Positions 17,852 through 27,346 of a DNA stretch of 64,000 bases are shown here, piece after piece; position 1 is the first letter of the stretch; each line of letters starts with the position of its first letter. Both the position numbers and the translations under genes were made by a program. The DNA is from Pseudooceanicola nanhaiensis DSM 18065 (GTDB lineage: Bacteria > Pseudomonadota > Alphaproteobacteria > Rhodobacterales > Rhodobacteraceae), in contig NZ_JHZF01000011.1 of assembly GCF_000688295.1 (NCBI RefSeq), forward strand, positions 776,288-840,287. Direction: 5' to 3'. Under the pieces are notes generated by a model that was not told the origin of the DNA, ran no database searches, and saw only the letters and a list, made by a program, of their open reading frames with translations.

Positions 17852-18988
17852 ATGAGCCAGAAGAGAAGCATTTTCGAAGAGGTCGAGACCAGCGAGAAGC
17901 CGCAGGTCCAGACCGGGGTGATCGACCGGGCGCGGCGCGGGTCGCGCGGGGCGGTCCGGGTCTGGCTGATGGTGCTCTTCGCGCTGGTCTTCGCGATGAT
18001 CCTCGTGGGCGGCATGACGCGGCTGACCGACAGCGGGCTCTCGATCACCGAATGGAAGCCGGTGACCGGGGCGATCCCGCCGATGTCGGAGGCCGAATGG
18101 CAATCCGAGTTCGACAAGTACCAGCAGATCCCCGAGTTCCGGATCCAGAACGCCTGGATGGACCTCGCCGATTTCAAGTCGATCTACTGGTGGGAATGGG
18201 GGCACCGGCAGCTCGGCCGCGTGATCGGGCTTGTGTGGGCCCTGGGCTTCGCGGGCTTCCTCGCGCTCGGCAAGGTGCCGCCCGGCTGGAACCGCAGGCT
18301 GCTCTGGATCGGCGCGCTCGGCGGGCTGCAGGGGGCGATCGGCTGGTGGATGGTCTCATCGGGGCTCGAGGGGACGATGCTGGACGTGGCCTCCTACCGG
18401 CTGGCGATCCACCTGGGGCTTGCCTTCGTCATCCTCGGCTTCATCGCCTGGTACGTCTTCCTGCTGGGCCGGGAGGAGCGCGACCTGATGCAGGCGCGGC
18501 GAGCCGGCGAGAAGCGGCTCTTCGGTGTCTCGACGGGGTGGATGCATTTCGCCTTCCTGCAGATCCTGCTGGGCGCGCTGGTGGCCGGGATCGACGCGGG
18601 CCGCAGCTATACCGACTGGCCGACCATCGGCGGGGGCTTCCTGCCGCCCGATCCGCTGATGCTGGAGCCCGTGTGGCACAATTTCCTCGAGAACCCCGGC
18701 ACCGTGCAGTTCATGCACCGGATGGCGGGCTATGCGCTCTTCGCCTACGGGATCTTCGCGCTGATCCGGGGGCGGCGGTCGTCGCATCCGGTCACGCGCT
18801 CGGCCTTTGTCGTGGCCTTCGTGGCGCTTCTGGGGCAGGTCTGCCTCGGCATCTACACGGTGATCACCGGGGCGCCGTGGCAGGTCGCGATCCTGCACCA
18901 GTGCCTCGCCGTGGTGGTCTGGGTGCTGATCCTGCGCGCGCGCTATCTCTCGCGCTATCCCGTGACAACCTCGATCCGCGGAGCCTGA
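17852..18988 (+). CDS. ctaA: Heme A synthase CtaA (COX15 type)
   Basis: 378 residues, inner membrane, about eight helices. It oxidises the C8 methyl of heme O to give heme A for aa3-type cytochrome oxidase. Heme-ligand histidines are in WEWGHRQLGR, NFLENPGTVQFMHRMAGY and AILHQCLAV, and TRLTDSGLSITEWKPVTG (residues 58-75) is a family hallmark. The long second periplasmic loop is typical of the alphaproteobacterial/mitochondrial class. The gene is one base from the next (TGACATG), suggesting coupling to the carboxypeptidase. Confidence 0.95.
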   Translation: MSQKRSIFEEVETSEKPQVQTGVIDRARRGSRGAVRVWLMVLFALVFAMILVGGMTRLTDSGLSITEWKPVTGAIPPMSEAEWQSEFDKYQQIPEFRIQNAWMDLADFKSIYWWEWGHRQLGRVIGLVWALGFAGFLALGKVPPGWNRRLLWIGALGGLQGAIGWWMVSSGLEGTMLDVASYRLAIHLGLAFVILGFIAWYVFLLGREERDLMQARRAGEKRLFGVSTGWMHFAFLQILLGALVAGIDAGRSYTDWPTIGGGFLPPDPLMLEPVWHNFLENPGTVQFMHRMAGYALFAYGIFALIRGRRSSHPVTRSAFVVAFVALLGQVCLGIYTVITGAPWQVAILHQCLAVVVWVLILRARYLSRYPVTTSIRGA

Positions 18989-18989
18989 C

Positions 18990-20471
18990 ATGATCAACGA
19001 CACCCTCTCGGCCCTTCTGGACTTCCAGAAGGAGACGGAAGCGCTGGCGCAGGTGGCGGGCCGGCTCTCCTGGGACCAGGAGACGATGATGCCCCGCGGC
19101 GCCGCCATGCAGCGCGGCGAGGAGATGGCGGCGATGGAGAGCGTGCTCCATGCCCGCCGGACCGATCCCCGCGTGGGCGAGTGGCTCTCGGGGCTGGAAG
19201 GGTCCGAGCTGGACCCGGTGGCCGCCGCCAAGCTGCGGCACATCCGGCGAAGCTTCGACCGGGCGAACAAGGTGCCCGCGAAGCTGGCGGCCGAGATCGC
19301 GCGGGTGACCTCCGTCTCCCAGGGCAAATGGGCGGCAGCCCGCGCGCAGGACGATTTCGCGGCCTTCGCGCCGGTGCTGGCGCAGGTCGTGGCGCTGAAG
19401 CGCGAGGAGGGCGCGGCGCTGGCCGACGGCGGCGACGTCTACGACGCGATGCTCGACGATTACGAGCCCGAGATGACGGCGGCCGAGCTGGACGCGATGT
19501 TCGGCGAGATGCGGCCCCGGCTGCGGGCCCTGCGCGAGGCGGTGCTGGCGCAGCCTGAGCCGAAGGCGGTGACCGGCAGTTTCCCGGAAGAGGCGCAGCT
19601 CGCACTCTCGGCAAAGCTCGCGGGCGTCTTCGGTTACGATTTCGAGCGGGGACGGATCGACAAGGCGGTGCATCCGTTCTCCTCGGGCTCGGGCAGCGAC
19701 GTGCGGATCACCACCCGGACCAATCCGGCGGATCCGTTCAACTGCTTCTATTCGACGATCCACGAGGTCGGCCACGCCTGCTACGAGCAGGGGATCGACC
19801 CGGACTATGCGCTGACCCCGCTCGGGCAGGGTGTGTCCATGGGCGTGCACGAGAGCCAGAGCCGGATCTACGAGAACCAGCTGGGCCGCTCGCGCGCCTT
19901 CGCCGGGTTCCTCTTCGAACAGATGCAGGAGGTCTTCGGCGACATCGGGATCGACTCTCCGGAGGCGTTCTATGCGGCGGTGAACCGGGTCCAGAAGGAC
20001 TTCATCCGCACCGAGGCCGACGAGGTGCAGTACAACCTTCACATCATGCTGCGCTTCGATCTGGAGCGCGCGATGGTGGCGGGCGATCTCGCGCCGGCGG
20101 AGCTGGAAGGCGCGTGGAACGAGCGGTTCGAGAAGGATTTCGGCTATGCCGTTCCGCGTGCCTCGCTGGGCTGCCTGCAGGATGTGCACTGGTCGGTCGG
20201 GCTCTTCGGCTACTTCCCGACCTATTCGCTGGGCAATGTCTACGCGGGCTGCCTGCACGAAGCGCTCCGCTCCGACATTCCCGGCCTCGACGACCAGCTC
20301 GCCCGGGGCGAGACGGGCCAGGCGACCGGCTGGCTGCGCGAGCGGGTGCAGCGGCACGGCGGGCTGATGAAGCCGCGCGAGGTCATCGCCAGGGCCTGCG
20401 GTCGGGAACCGGGGGCGGGGCCGCTGCTCGACTATATCGAAGCGAAGTTCAGCGGCATCTACGGGCTGTGA
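18990..20471 (+). CDS. Metallocarboxypeptidase, family M32
   Basis: 493 residues, the family length. It removes C-terminal amino acids from peptides in the cytoplasm. The zinc motif HExxH is H258-E-V-G-H, in the context IHEVGHACYEQG. Other family blocks are HPFSSGSGSDVRITTR, GVHESQSRIYENQLGR and ADEVQYNLHIMLRFDLER. It is probably cotranscribed with ctaA. A hairpin follows 12 bases after the stop. Confidence 0.95.
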   Translation: MINDTLSALLDFQKETEALAQVAGRLSWDQETMMPRGAAMQRGEEMAAMESVLHARRTDPRVGEWLSGLEGSELDPVAAAKLRHIRRSFDRANKVPAKLAAEIARVTSVSQGKWAAARAQDDFAAFAPVLAQVVALKREEGAALADGGDVYDAMLDDYEPEMTAAELDAMFGEMRPRLRALREAVLAQPEPKAVTGSFPEEAQLALSAKLAGVFGYDFERGRIDKAVHPFSSGSGSDVRITTRTNPADPFNCFYSTIHEVGHACYEQGIDPDYALTPLGQGVSMGVHESQSRIYENQLGRSRAFAGFLFEQMQEVFGDIGIDSPEAFYAAVNRVQKDFIRTEADEVQYNLHIMLRFDLERAMVAGDLAPAELEGAWNERFEKDFGYAVPRASLGCLQDVHWSVGLFGYFPTYSLGNVYAGCLHEALRSDIPGLDDQLARGETGQATGWLRERVQRHGGLMKPREVIARACGREPGAGPLLDYIEAKFSGIYGL

Positions 20472-20483
20472 TCCGGCAAAGAT

Positions 20484-20510
20484 GGGCCGGCTGTTCAGGC
20501 CGGCCCAGTT
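20484..20510 (+). terminator. Terminator-like hairpin after the M32 carboxypeptidase
   Basis: GGGCCGGC (20484-20491) pairs with GCCGGCCC (20499-20506) over a seven-base loop, followed by AGTTT. The stem is strong but the T run is short. Confidence 0.6.
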
Positions 20511-20550
20511 TGGAGGGCTTGACGGGGTAGACACGTCGAACCACCACGAT

Positions 20551-20735
20551 CCGATCCGCTTCGGGGCGAGAGCTGGCCCCGTCGCCCGAGGGCGCAGGAG
20601 CGGATCGGCACCCGGCACCGCATGTCCGGCGCCGGGGATCTGCAAAACGTGAAATCGTTACATTACCCGCATCTGCCCGGAACCGGGCGGAGAGGGTAAG
20701 TCGCTGCGGCTCTCGCCGCTCCGTACCTTCCGCCC
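20551..20735. other. Highly structured ORF-free gap, candidate noncoding RNA
   Basis: The 396-base gap between convergent M32 and LysR genes (20472-20867) holds no credible ORF but two complex folds. Fold 1 is a three-way junction: CCGATCCGCT (20551-20560) pairs with AGCGGATCGG (20599-20608), enclosing CGGGGC/GCCCCG (20562-20567/20576-20581) and CGCC/GGCG (20583-20586/20591-20594). Fold 2 is a long hairpin: GGGCGGA/TCCGCCC (20685-20691/20729-20735), GGGTA/TACCT (20694-20698/20724-20728) and GCGGC/GCCGC (20706-20710/20715-20719). I do not recognise a known RNA family; the 6S, 4.5S, RNase P and tmRNA signatures I know are absent. Strand and promoter are unresolved. Confidence 0.4.
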
Positions 20736-20867
20736 TGCAATCCGGACAGTCTTGCTGACCGATCTATTGCACGCATAGGTGGCGGCTTGAAGGTGGCGCC
20801 AATGCAATCTTGCGGTTGCAGAAAGTGGTGTCGCTCCCGTGCAACGGGCGGCGCTGCCCGGGCGTCG

Positions 20868-21707
20868 TCAGAGCGCCGGCGCGTTGGTGAAGCAGCTCGC
20901 GACCCAGTCCGCCACCGCCCTGAGCAGCGGGTCCCGGCGGCGGGTCTCGTGGAAGCAGAGGTAGAGCTGGCTTTCGATGTCGCGGCTCTCGGGGTCGAAC
21001 CTGGCGAGCCCCGGTTCGCGGACGGCGGCGATATGCGGCATCAGGCCGGGCAGGCGGGTCGATTGCACCGTGGTGACGACCTCGGCCAGTGTTTCCACGC
21101 GGAAATCGGGATCCCGGCCGCCCATGATCTCGCGTGCCTTCTGCATCGGCTGATGCATCTCGTGCTGCTTGATGAGGCCGATCCACTTGCCGTCGCGTGG
21201 GCTGTCCGGGTAGGCGTAGACGTTCAGCCGCATCTTGCCCAGATACCGCACCACGAGCCGCCCCTGCGTCGGCCGGACCGGGACGAGGATCAGGTCGTTC
21301 TCGCCCAGGGCTTCGGTGAACATCTGCGAGTTGAACACCAGCGAGATGCCGGGCCATGTCTTCCTGAAATCCCGCAACTCGGGGTAGAGCAGGTAGGACA
21401 TGATCGAGGGCGGGCAGCCGACCGTGACCTTGCCGGACGAGGGCGTGTCGGCTTCCCGGTTGGCGTTGAGGTAGGTGGCGATCTCGGCCTCGAAATTGGT
21501 GGCGCTGTCGATCAGGTCGGTGATCGCCGCGTTCGCCACCCAGCCGTCGGGGGTCTTGATGAAAAGGTCGCAGCCCAACGTTTCGCCGAGCCGCGCGAGG
21601 CGGCGCGAGACGGTGGCGGGGTTGGTGTCGAGAAGCCGTGCCGCCGCGGACATGCTGCCGGTCTTGTGGACCGCGATCAGGTAGCGCAGATCGTCCCAGT
21701 TCTTCAT
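20868..21707 (-). CDS. LysR-family transcriptional regulator
   Basis: 279 residues. N-terminal winged helix-turn-helix (residues 1-60: WDDLRYLIAVHKTGSMSAAARLL, NPATVSRRLARLGETLG), with a C-terminal periplasmic-binding-like domain beginning GKVTVGCPPSIMSYLL. The start at 21707 was chosen because an upstream in-frame ATG would overlap the end of gyrA. It lies 39 bases downstream of gyrA on the same strand. Its target and effector cannot be told from context, since the usual divergent target gene is missing. Confidence 0.88.
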   Translation of the reverse strand: MKNWDDLRYLIAVHKTGSMSAAARLLDTNPATVSRRLARLGETLGCDLFIKTPDGWVANAAITDLIDSATNFEAEIATYLNANREADTPSSGKVTVGCPPSIMSYLLYPELRDFRKTWPGISLVFNSQMFTEALGENDLILVPVRPTQGRLVVRYLGKMRLNVYAYPDSPRDGKWIGLIKQHEMHQPMQKAREIMGGRDPDFRVETLAEVVTTVQSTRLPGLMPHIAAVREPGLARFDPESRDIESQLYLCFHETRRRDPLLRAVADWVASCFTNAPAL

Positions 21708-21745
21708 GCGTCCCGCCCGGTCTCGGAGGTCCGGGGCGGCCGGGG

Positions 21746-24505
21746 TCAATTCTCTTCGCCCGGCGCCTCGTCCGAGCCGTTCCCGTTTCCGTCCTCGTCG
21801 CCCTGTTCGGCGATCCGCGCCACCGACACGACCTCTTCGCCGGCGCCGGTGTTGAACACCTTCACGCCGCCGGCCGAGCGGGAGCGGAAGGAGATGCCGT
21901 CGACGGGCACCCGGATCGACTGCCCGCGCGAGGTGGCAAGCATGATCTGGTCGTCCATCTCGACCGGGAAGGAGGCGATGACCTCGCCCGTCCGCATGGA
22001 TTTCTCCCAGGCCGTCACGCCCATGCCGCCGCGTCCCCTGAGCGGGTAGTCGTGCGACGAGCTGATATGTCCCGCGCCGCCCGCCGTGATCGTCACGATC
22101 AGCGTCTCGGCCGCCGACATCTCGGCATAGCGCTCCTGGCTCAGCGGCATGTCCGCGTTGCCTTCCTCCTCGTCGCCCACCTGTTCGACATCGCCCGCCA
22201 TGGCGCGGCGCATCTTGAGGTAGGAGGCGCGTTCGTCGCTGTCCGCCCGGAAGGTCGGCAGCACGAACATGGAGGCGACCTCGTCCTTCTCGTTCAGCCG
22301 GACGCCGCGCACGCCGGTCGAGCTGCGCGAGTTGAAGACCCGCACGTCGTCGGCGCGGAAGCGGATCGCGCGGCCGGATTGGGTGAAGAGCATCACGTCG
22401 TCCTCGGCCCCGCAGATCGCCGCGTTGATCAGGCGCCAGCCCTCGGCGTCACCTTCGAACTTCATCGCGATCTTGCCGTTCCGCATGACGTTGGTGAAAT
22501 CCGACAGCGCGTTGCGGCGCACGGTGCCCGCGGAGGTCGCGAAGACGATCTGGAGATCGCCCCATTCGCTTTCGTCCCGGTCCACCGGCATGATCGAGGC
22601 GATCGAGACGCCGCCGGGGATCGGCAGGATGTTGACGATCGCCTTGCCCCGCGAGGTCCGCCCGCCGAGCGGCAGGCGCCAGGTCTTCAGCTTGTAGACC
22701 ATCCCGTCGGTGGTGAAGAACAGCAGCTGCGTGTGCGTGTTCGCCACGAAGAGCGAGGTCACGACGTCGTCGTCCTTCAGCCCGCCGCCCGACAGCCCCT
22801 TGCCGCCGCGCTTCTGGCTGCGGTAATCGGCCAGCGGCGTGCGCTTGATGTAGCCGCCCTGGGTCACGGTGACGACCATGTCCTCGCGCTCGATGAGGTC
22901 CTCGTCCTCCATGTCGCCGGACCAATCGGCGATCTCGGTGCGGCGCGGCACGGCGAAGAGCTCCTTCACCTCGCGCAGCTCGTCCGAGATGATGCCCATG
23001 ATCCGCTCGCGAGAGCCGAGGATCTCGAGGTATTCGCGGATCTTCTTGGCCAGTTCCTGCAGCTCGTCGGTGACTTCCTGCACGCCGAGCTGGGTCAGGC
23101 GCTGCAGCCGCAGCTCGAGGATCGCGCGGGCCTGTGCCTCGGACAGGTTGTAGGTGCCGTCGTCGTTGATCTTGTGGGTCGGGTCGTCGATCAGCTTGAT
23201 GTATTCGGCGATCGACCCCGCCGGCCAGCGCCGGGTCATCAGCTTCTCGCGCGCCTCGGCGGCGTCGGCGGAGGCGCGGATGGTGGCGACCACCTCGTCC
23301 ACGTTGGTCACGGCCACGGCGAGGCCGCAGAGGATGTGGCTGCGCTCGCGCGCCTTGCGCAGCTCATAGGCGGTGCGCCGGGCGACGACCTCCTCGCGGA
23401 AGGTGATGAAGGCCGACAGGAAGCCGTAGAGCGTCAGCGTCTCGGGCTTGCCGCCGTTCAGCGCCAGCATGTTGCAGCCGAAGGAGATCTGCATCGGCGT
23501 GAAGCGGAAGAGCTGGTTCAGCACCACGTCGGGCGTCGCGTCGCGTTTCAGCTCGACCACCACGCGGACGCCGTGCCGGTCGCTTTCGTCCTGAACGTGG
23601 GCGATGCCTTCGAGCCGCTTGTCGCGGACAAGCTCGGCGATCTTCTCGATCATCGAGGCCTTGTTCACCTGGTAGGGGATCTCGTCGATGACGATGGCGT
23701 AGCGGTCCTTGCGGAGCTCTTCGACATGGGTCTTCGCCCGCACGATGACCGAGCCGCGGCCCTCGAGATAGGCCTTGCGCGCGCCGGAGCGGCCGAGGAT
23801 CAGGCCGCCCGTCGGGAAGTCCGGGGCGGGCACGTATTCGATCAGCTGCTCGGTCGACATGTCCGGGTCTTCGATCAGCGCCAGCGTCGCGTCGATCACC
23901 TCGCCCAGGTTGTGGGGCGGGATGTTGGTGGCCATGCCGACGGCGATGCCGCCCGCGCCGTTGACCAGCATGTTCGGGAAGCGCGCCGGCAGGACGACCG
24001 GCTCGCGGTCCTTGCCGTCGTAATTGTCCTGGAAGTCGACCGTGTCCTTGTCGATGTCCGCGAGCAGGTAGTTCGCGGCCTTCGCCATCCGGACCTCGGT
24101 GTAGCGGAAGGCCGCGGCCTTGTCGCCGTCCATCGAGCCGAAGTTGCCTTGGCCGTCGAGCAGCGGCAGCGACATGGAGAAGCTCTGCGCCATCCGCACC
24201 AGCGCGTCGTAGATCGCGGAATCACCATGCGGGTGGTATTTGCCCATGGCGTCCGCGACGGGGCGCGAAGACTTCCGATAGGGCTTGTCGAAGGTGTTGC
24301 CGACCTCGTTCATCGCGAACAGGATGCGCCGGTGCACGGGTTTCAACCCGTCGCGCAGATCGGGGATCGCGCGGGCGACGATCACGCTCATCGCGTAATC
24401 GAGGTAGGACGTCCGCATCTCCTCGGTGATGGAGACGGTCGGGCCCTTCGGTGCCGCGGGCGGATTTTCTTCTTGGTTTTCAGGGGGTTCCGGAGTGTCG
24501 CTCAC
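21746..24505 (-). CDS. gyrA: DNA gyrase subunit A
   Basis: 919 residues. With GyrB it introduces negative supercoils using ATP. The catalytic tyrosine is Y135 ([10 protein letters not shown]). The quinolone-resistance region reads [17 protein letters not shown], with S96 and D100 (equivalent to E. coli S83 and D87) both in the susceptible form. The GyrA box QKRGGKG that wraps DNA is present in the C-terminal beta-pinwheel, and the tail is acidic. The start is GTG at 24505; the ribosome site is weak. Divergent from usg with a 192-base gap. Confidence 0.97.
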   Translation of the reverse strand: MSDTPEPPENQEENPPAAPKGPTVSITEEMRTSYLDYAMSVIVARAIPDLRDGLKPVHRRILFAMNEVGNTFDKPYRKSSRPVADAMGKYHPHGDSAIYDALVRMAQSFSMSLPLLDGQGNFGSMDGDKAAAFRYTEVRMAKAANYLLADIDKDTVDFQDNYDGKDREPVVLPARFPNMLVNGAGGIAVGMATNIPPHNLGEVIDATLALIEDPDMSTEQLIEYVPAPDFPTGGLILGRSGARKAYLEGRGSVIVRAKTHVEELRKDRYAIVIDEIPYQVNKASMIEKIAELVRDKRLEGIAHVQDESDRHGVRVVVELKRDATPDVVLNQLFRFTPMQISFGCNMLALNGGKPETLTLYGFLSAFITFREEVVARRTAYELRKARERSHILCGLAVAVTNVDEVVATIRASADAAEAREKLMTRRWPAGSIAEYIKLIDDPTHKINDDGTYNLSEAQARAILELRLQRLTQLGVQEVTDELQELAKKIREYLEILGSRERIMGIISDELREVKELFAVPRRTEIADWSGDMEDEDLIEREDMVVTVTQGGYIKRTPLADYRSQKRGGKGLSGGGLKDDDVVTSLFVANTHTQLLFFTTDGMVYKLKTWRLPLGGRTSRGKAIVNILPIPGGVSIASIMPVDRDESEWGDLQIVFATSAGTVRRNALSDFTNVMRNGKIAMKFEGDAEGWRLINAAICGAEDDVMLFTQSGRAIRFRADDVRVFNSRSSTGVRGVRLNEKDEVASMFVLPTFRADSDERASYLKMRRAMAGDVEQVGDEEEGNADMPLSQERYAEMSAAETLIVTITAGGAGHISSSHDYPLRGRGGMGVTAWEKSMRTGEVIASFPVEMDDQIMLATSRGQSIRVPVDGISFRSRSAGGVKVFNTGAGEEVVSVARIAEQGDEDGNGNGSDEAPGEEN

Positions 24506-24697
24506 TATGGGGGCCTTGTCCTGAGGGGTGATCTACATCTTGTTGGGGGGGTTATAGCACCGCCCAGATAGGGGGTGCAATCATGCCCGGACGGTCAATT
24601 TGGCAGCCAAGGCGTCAGGTGGATAACACACTGTTTTTGTTGAAAAGTAATCCGCATCAGGCATCATTTCACGCATGATCTCATCAGGAGGCGGAAT

Positions 24698-24967
24698 ATG
24701 GCAGGCAACGAAACGGAATTGATGCTGCGCGGCTACGGGCTGACCACCGCGGAGTTCTACTACCACATGCCGGATTACGCGCATGTCCTCAACAGCTTCA
24801 TCTGGCAGGACTACGACATCGCCCCGGATCACCCGCGGCTCTTCAAGTTCATCGACTTCTGGCAGAAGGAGATCGAGGGCCCGCTCCATTCCGTGCGCTT
24901 CACGCACCGGCGCGAGATCGGGCCGGGCCATTGGCGGAACGTGACCGGAGAGATCCCGCTGCACTGA
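24698..24967 (+). CDS. usg: Usg family protein
   Basis: 89 residues with the conserved run LRGYGLTTAEFYYHMPDY and a C-terminal RFTHRREIGPGHWRNV. Usg is a small conserved alphaproteobacterial protein, first named for lying upstream of a Caulobacter trp gene; its function is unknown. An AGGAGG ribosome site is well placed before the ATG. It is divergent from gyrA and convergent with the SYLF gene, with a hairpin in between. Confidence 0.92.
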   Translation: MAGNETELMLRGYGLTTAEFYYHMPDYAHVLNSFIWQDYDIAPDHPRLFKFIDFWQKEIEGPLHSVRFTHRREIGPGHWRNVTGEIPLH

Positions 24968-24972
24968 CGAAG

Positions 24973-24993
24973 GGGGTGGGCGAGACGCCCACC
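24973..24993. terminator. Hairpin between usg and the SYLF gene
   Basis: GGGTGGGC (24973-24980) pairs with GCCCACCC (24986-24993) over a GAGAC loop between convergent genes; no T run follows on either strand. Probable bidirectional terminator. Confidence 0.55.
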
Positions 24994-25004
24994 CGATCCG
25001 CGTC

Positions 25005-25565
25005 TCAGGGGATGATGCGCGAGTACTTGATGCCCTCGAGCGTGGCGCCGAGCTTCAGGCCGGCCTGGCCGAAGACGATGGCGATCACCGGAGCAAGGCC
25101 CGTGGTGGATTCCGCCCTGAGCCCCTCGCGCACGTCGGAGAAGACGTATTCCACATCCGCGCCGAGTGCCCAGCCCGGCCCGCGCCGGAAGTCCTCGAGC
25201 GCGTCCTGCGTCATGAAGAACAGCACATGCGCGTATTGCTGCGCACCGAACTGGAGCCCGACGTTGGCGAAGGTCGAGGAATAGTAATCCACGCTCGCGC
25301 CGTTCACCCGCAGCGCGCCGCGACCATAGCCGCCGCCCACGCCGAAGCCGACCTCGGTCTGAAGCGGCATCACCAGCATGCCCGCCGATTTCGCGGCAAG
25401 ATCCCGCGTGCCGGGGTATTCGTTGTACATGAATGCCAGCGTCGCATCGACCCGCGCATCGACGGTCTGACCGCCGTTCGCCCCGATGCTGTTGTCGCAG
25501 GCGGCCAGGAACGGAAGCGCGGCGAGGGCCGCGACCGCAAAACTGCGTCTGGAGAAACTGCTCAT
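25005..25565 (-). CDS. SYLF-domain lipoprotein (Ysc84 family)
   Basis: 186 residues. The signal sequence (RRSFAVAALAALPFLAAC) ends in a lipobox, with the lipidated cysteine near residue 23. The rest is the SYLF (Ysc84) domain, which in eukaryotic members binds phosphoinositides: AAKSAGMLVMPLQTEVGFGVGG, then SSTFANVGLQFGAQQYAHV and a GLAPVIAIVFGQAGLKLG end. Likely an outer-membrane or periplasmic lipoprotein of unknown role. The ATG at 25565 has a GAGG site just upstream and gives the proper signal peptide. Confidence 0.88.
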   Translation of the reverse strand: MSSFSRRSFAVAALAALPFLAACDNSIGANGGQTVDARVDATLAFMYNEYPGTRDLAAKSAGMLVMPLQTEVGFGVGGGYGRGALRVNGASVDYYSSTFANVGLQFGAQQYAHVLFFMTQDALEDFRRGPGWALGADVEYVFSDVREGLRAESTTGLAPVIAIVFGQAGLKLGATLEGIKYSRIIP

Positions 25566-25684
25566 CTTTTGCCTCACTTGCCCATGTGCCCGTTCGGGCC
25601 CGCCGGTTTTCCGGCATTGGAGCGAAGTATAGGCGCAGGCCCGCCCCGTGTCACTATCCCTTGTGGCGCGGGGGCGGGAACCCG

Positions 25685-26743
<1,059 letters not shown>

Positions 26744-26819
26744 TCAAGGGTAGGAATTGCCGCGTCCCGGCGCTAAGAGGTTCCGACCGGGCGATCGAGG
26801 CAGAGCAGGGGAACGGCAG

Positions 26820-27344
26820 GTGGACCTGCACCAGACGATTTTCGAAGTCATCGACATGCGGTCCTTCTCCAACCTGTGGTACTGGATCGGTCTCGCAGTC
26901 ATGTGGTCAACGGCCAGTCACTGGGTGCTGGGCGTCCCGTGGGACATGGCGATCCGCGCCCGCCGCAAGGGCGGCCGGCTGGAAGAGGATTTCGAGGCGC
27001 TGGTCCGGATCTACACCGCGCGGCTCGTCCACATCGCCGAGGTCTCGGGGCTGATGCTCACCTCTCTCATCCCCTTCCTGCTGACGGTGCTCGGCGTGCT
27101 GGGCTTCTACTACCGGATCGAATTCGCGCAGGCCGTCTTCCTGATGGCCTTCCCGATGACGCTGGTCTGGATCCTCTCGATCCGCACCGCGCAGAAGGTC
27201 CGCGCGGCGGACGAAACCGGGGAAGAGCTGCACCGGCGGCTGGCACGGCACCGGATCTCGGTCCAGGCGATCGGCATCGTGTCGATCTTCTTCACCGCGA
27301 TGTGGGGCATGCTGCAGAACTTCTCGATCGGCGTATTGGGCTGA
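26820..27344 (+). CDS. Small membrane protein annotated in relatives as a SufBCD-associated component
   Basis: 174 residues with about four hydrophobic segments (SNLWYWIGLAVMWSTASHWV; LMLTSLIPFLLTVLGVLG; AVFLMAFPMTLVWIL; ISVQAIGIVSIFFTAMWG). Similar Rhodobacterales proteins carry the database name 'component of SufBCD complex'; I know of no experiment behind that name, and the gene is 8 kb from the suf operon. The GTG at 26820 follows AGGGGAA. mfd starts two bases after its stop, so the two are coupled. Function should be regarded as unknown. Confidence 0.75.
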   Translation: MDLHQTIFEVIDMRSFSNLWYWIGLAVMWSTASHWVLGVPWDMAIRARRKGGRLEEDFEALVRIYTARLVHIAEVSGLMLTSLIPFLLTVLGVLGFYYRIEFAQAVFLMAFPMTLVWILSIRTAQKVRAADETGEELHRRLARHRISVQAIGIVSIFFTAMWGMLQNFSIGVLG

Positions 27345-27346
27345 AC

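Noticed and set aside
22000-24505. Quinolone-resistance substitution in gyrA
   Set aside because: S96 and D100 (E. coli S83 and D87 equivalents) are both the susceptible residues.
24618-24626. DnaA box near the gyrA promoter
   Set aside because: Reads TTATCCACC, one mismatch, single copy; not enough to call a site or origin.
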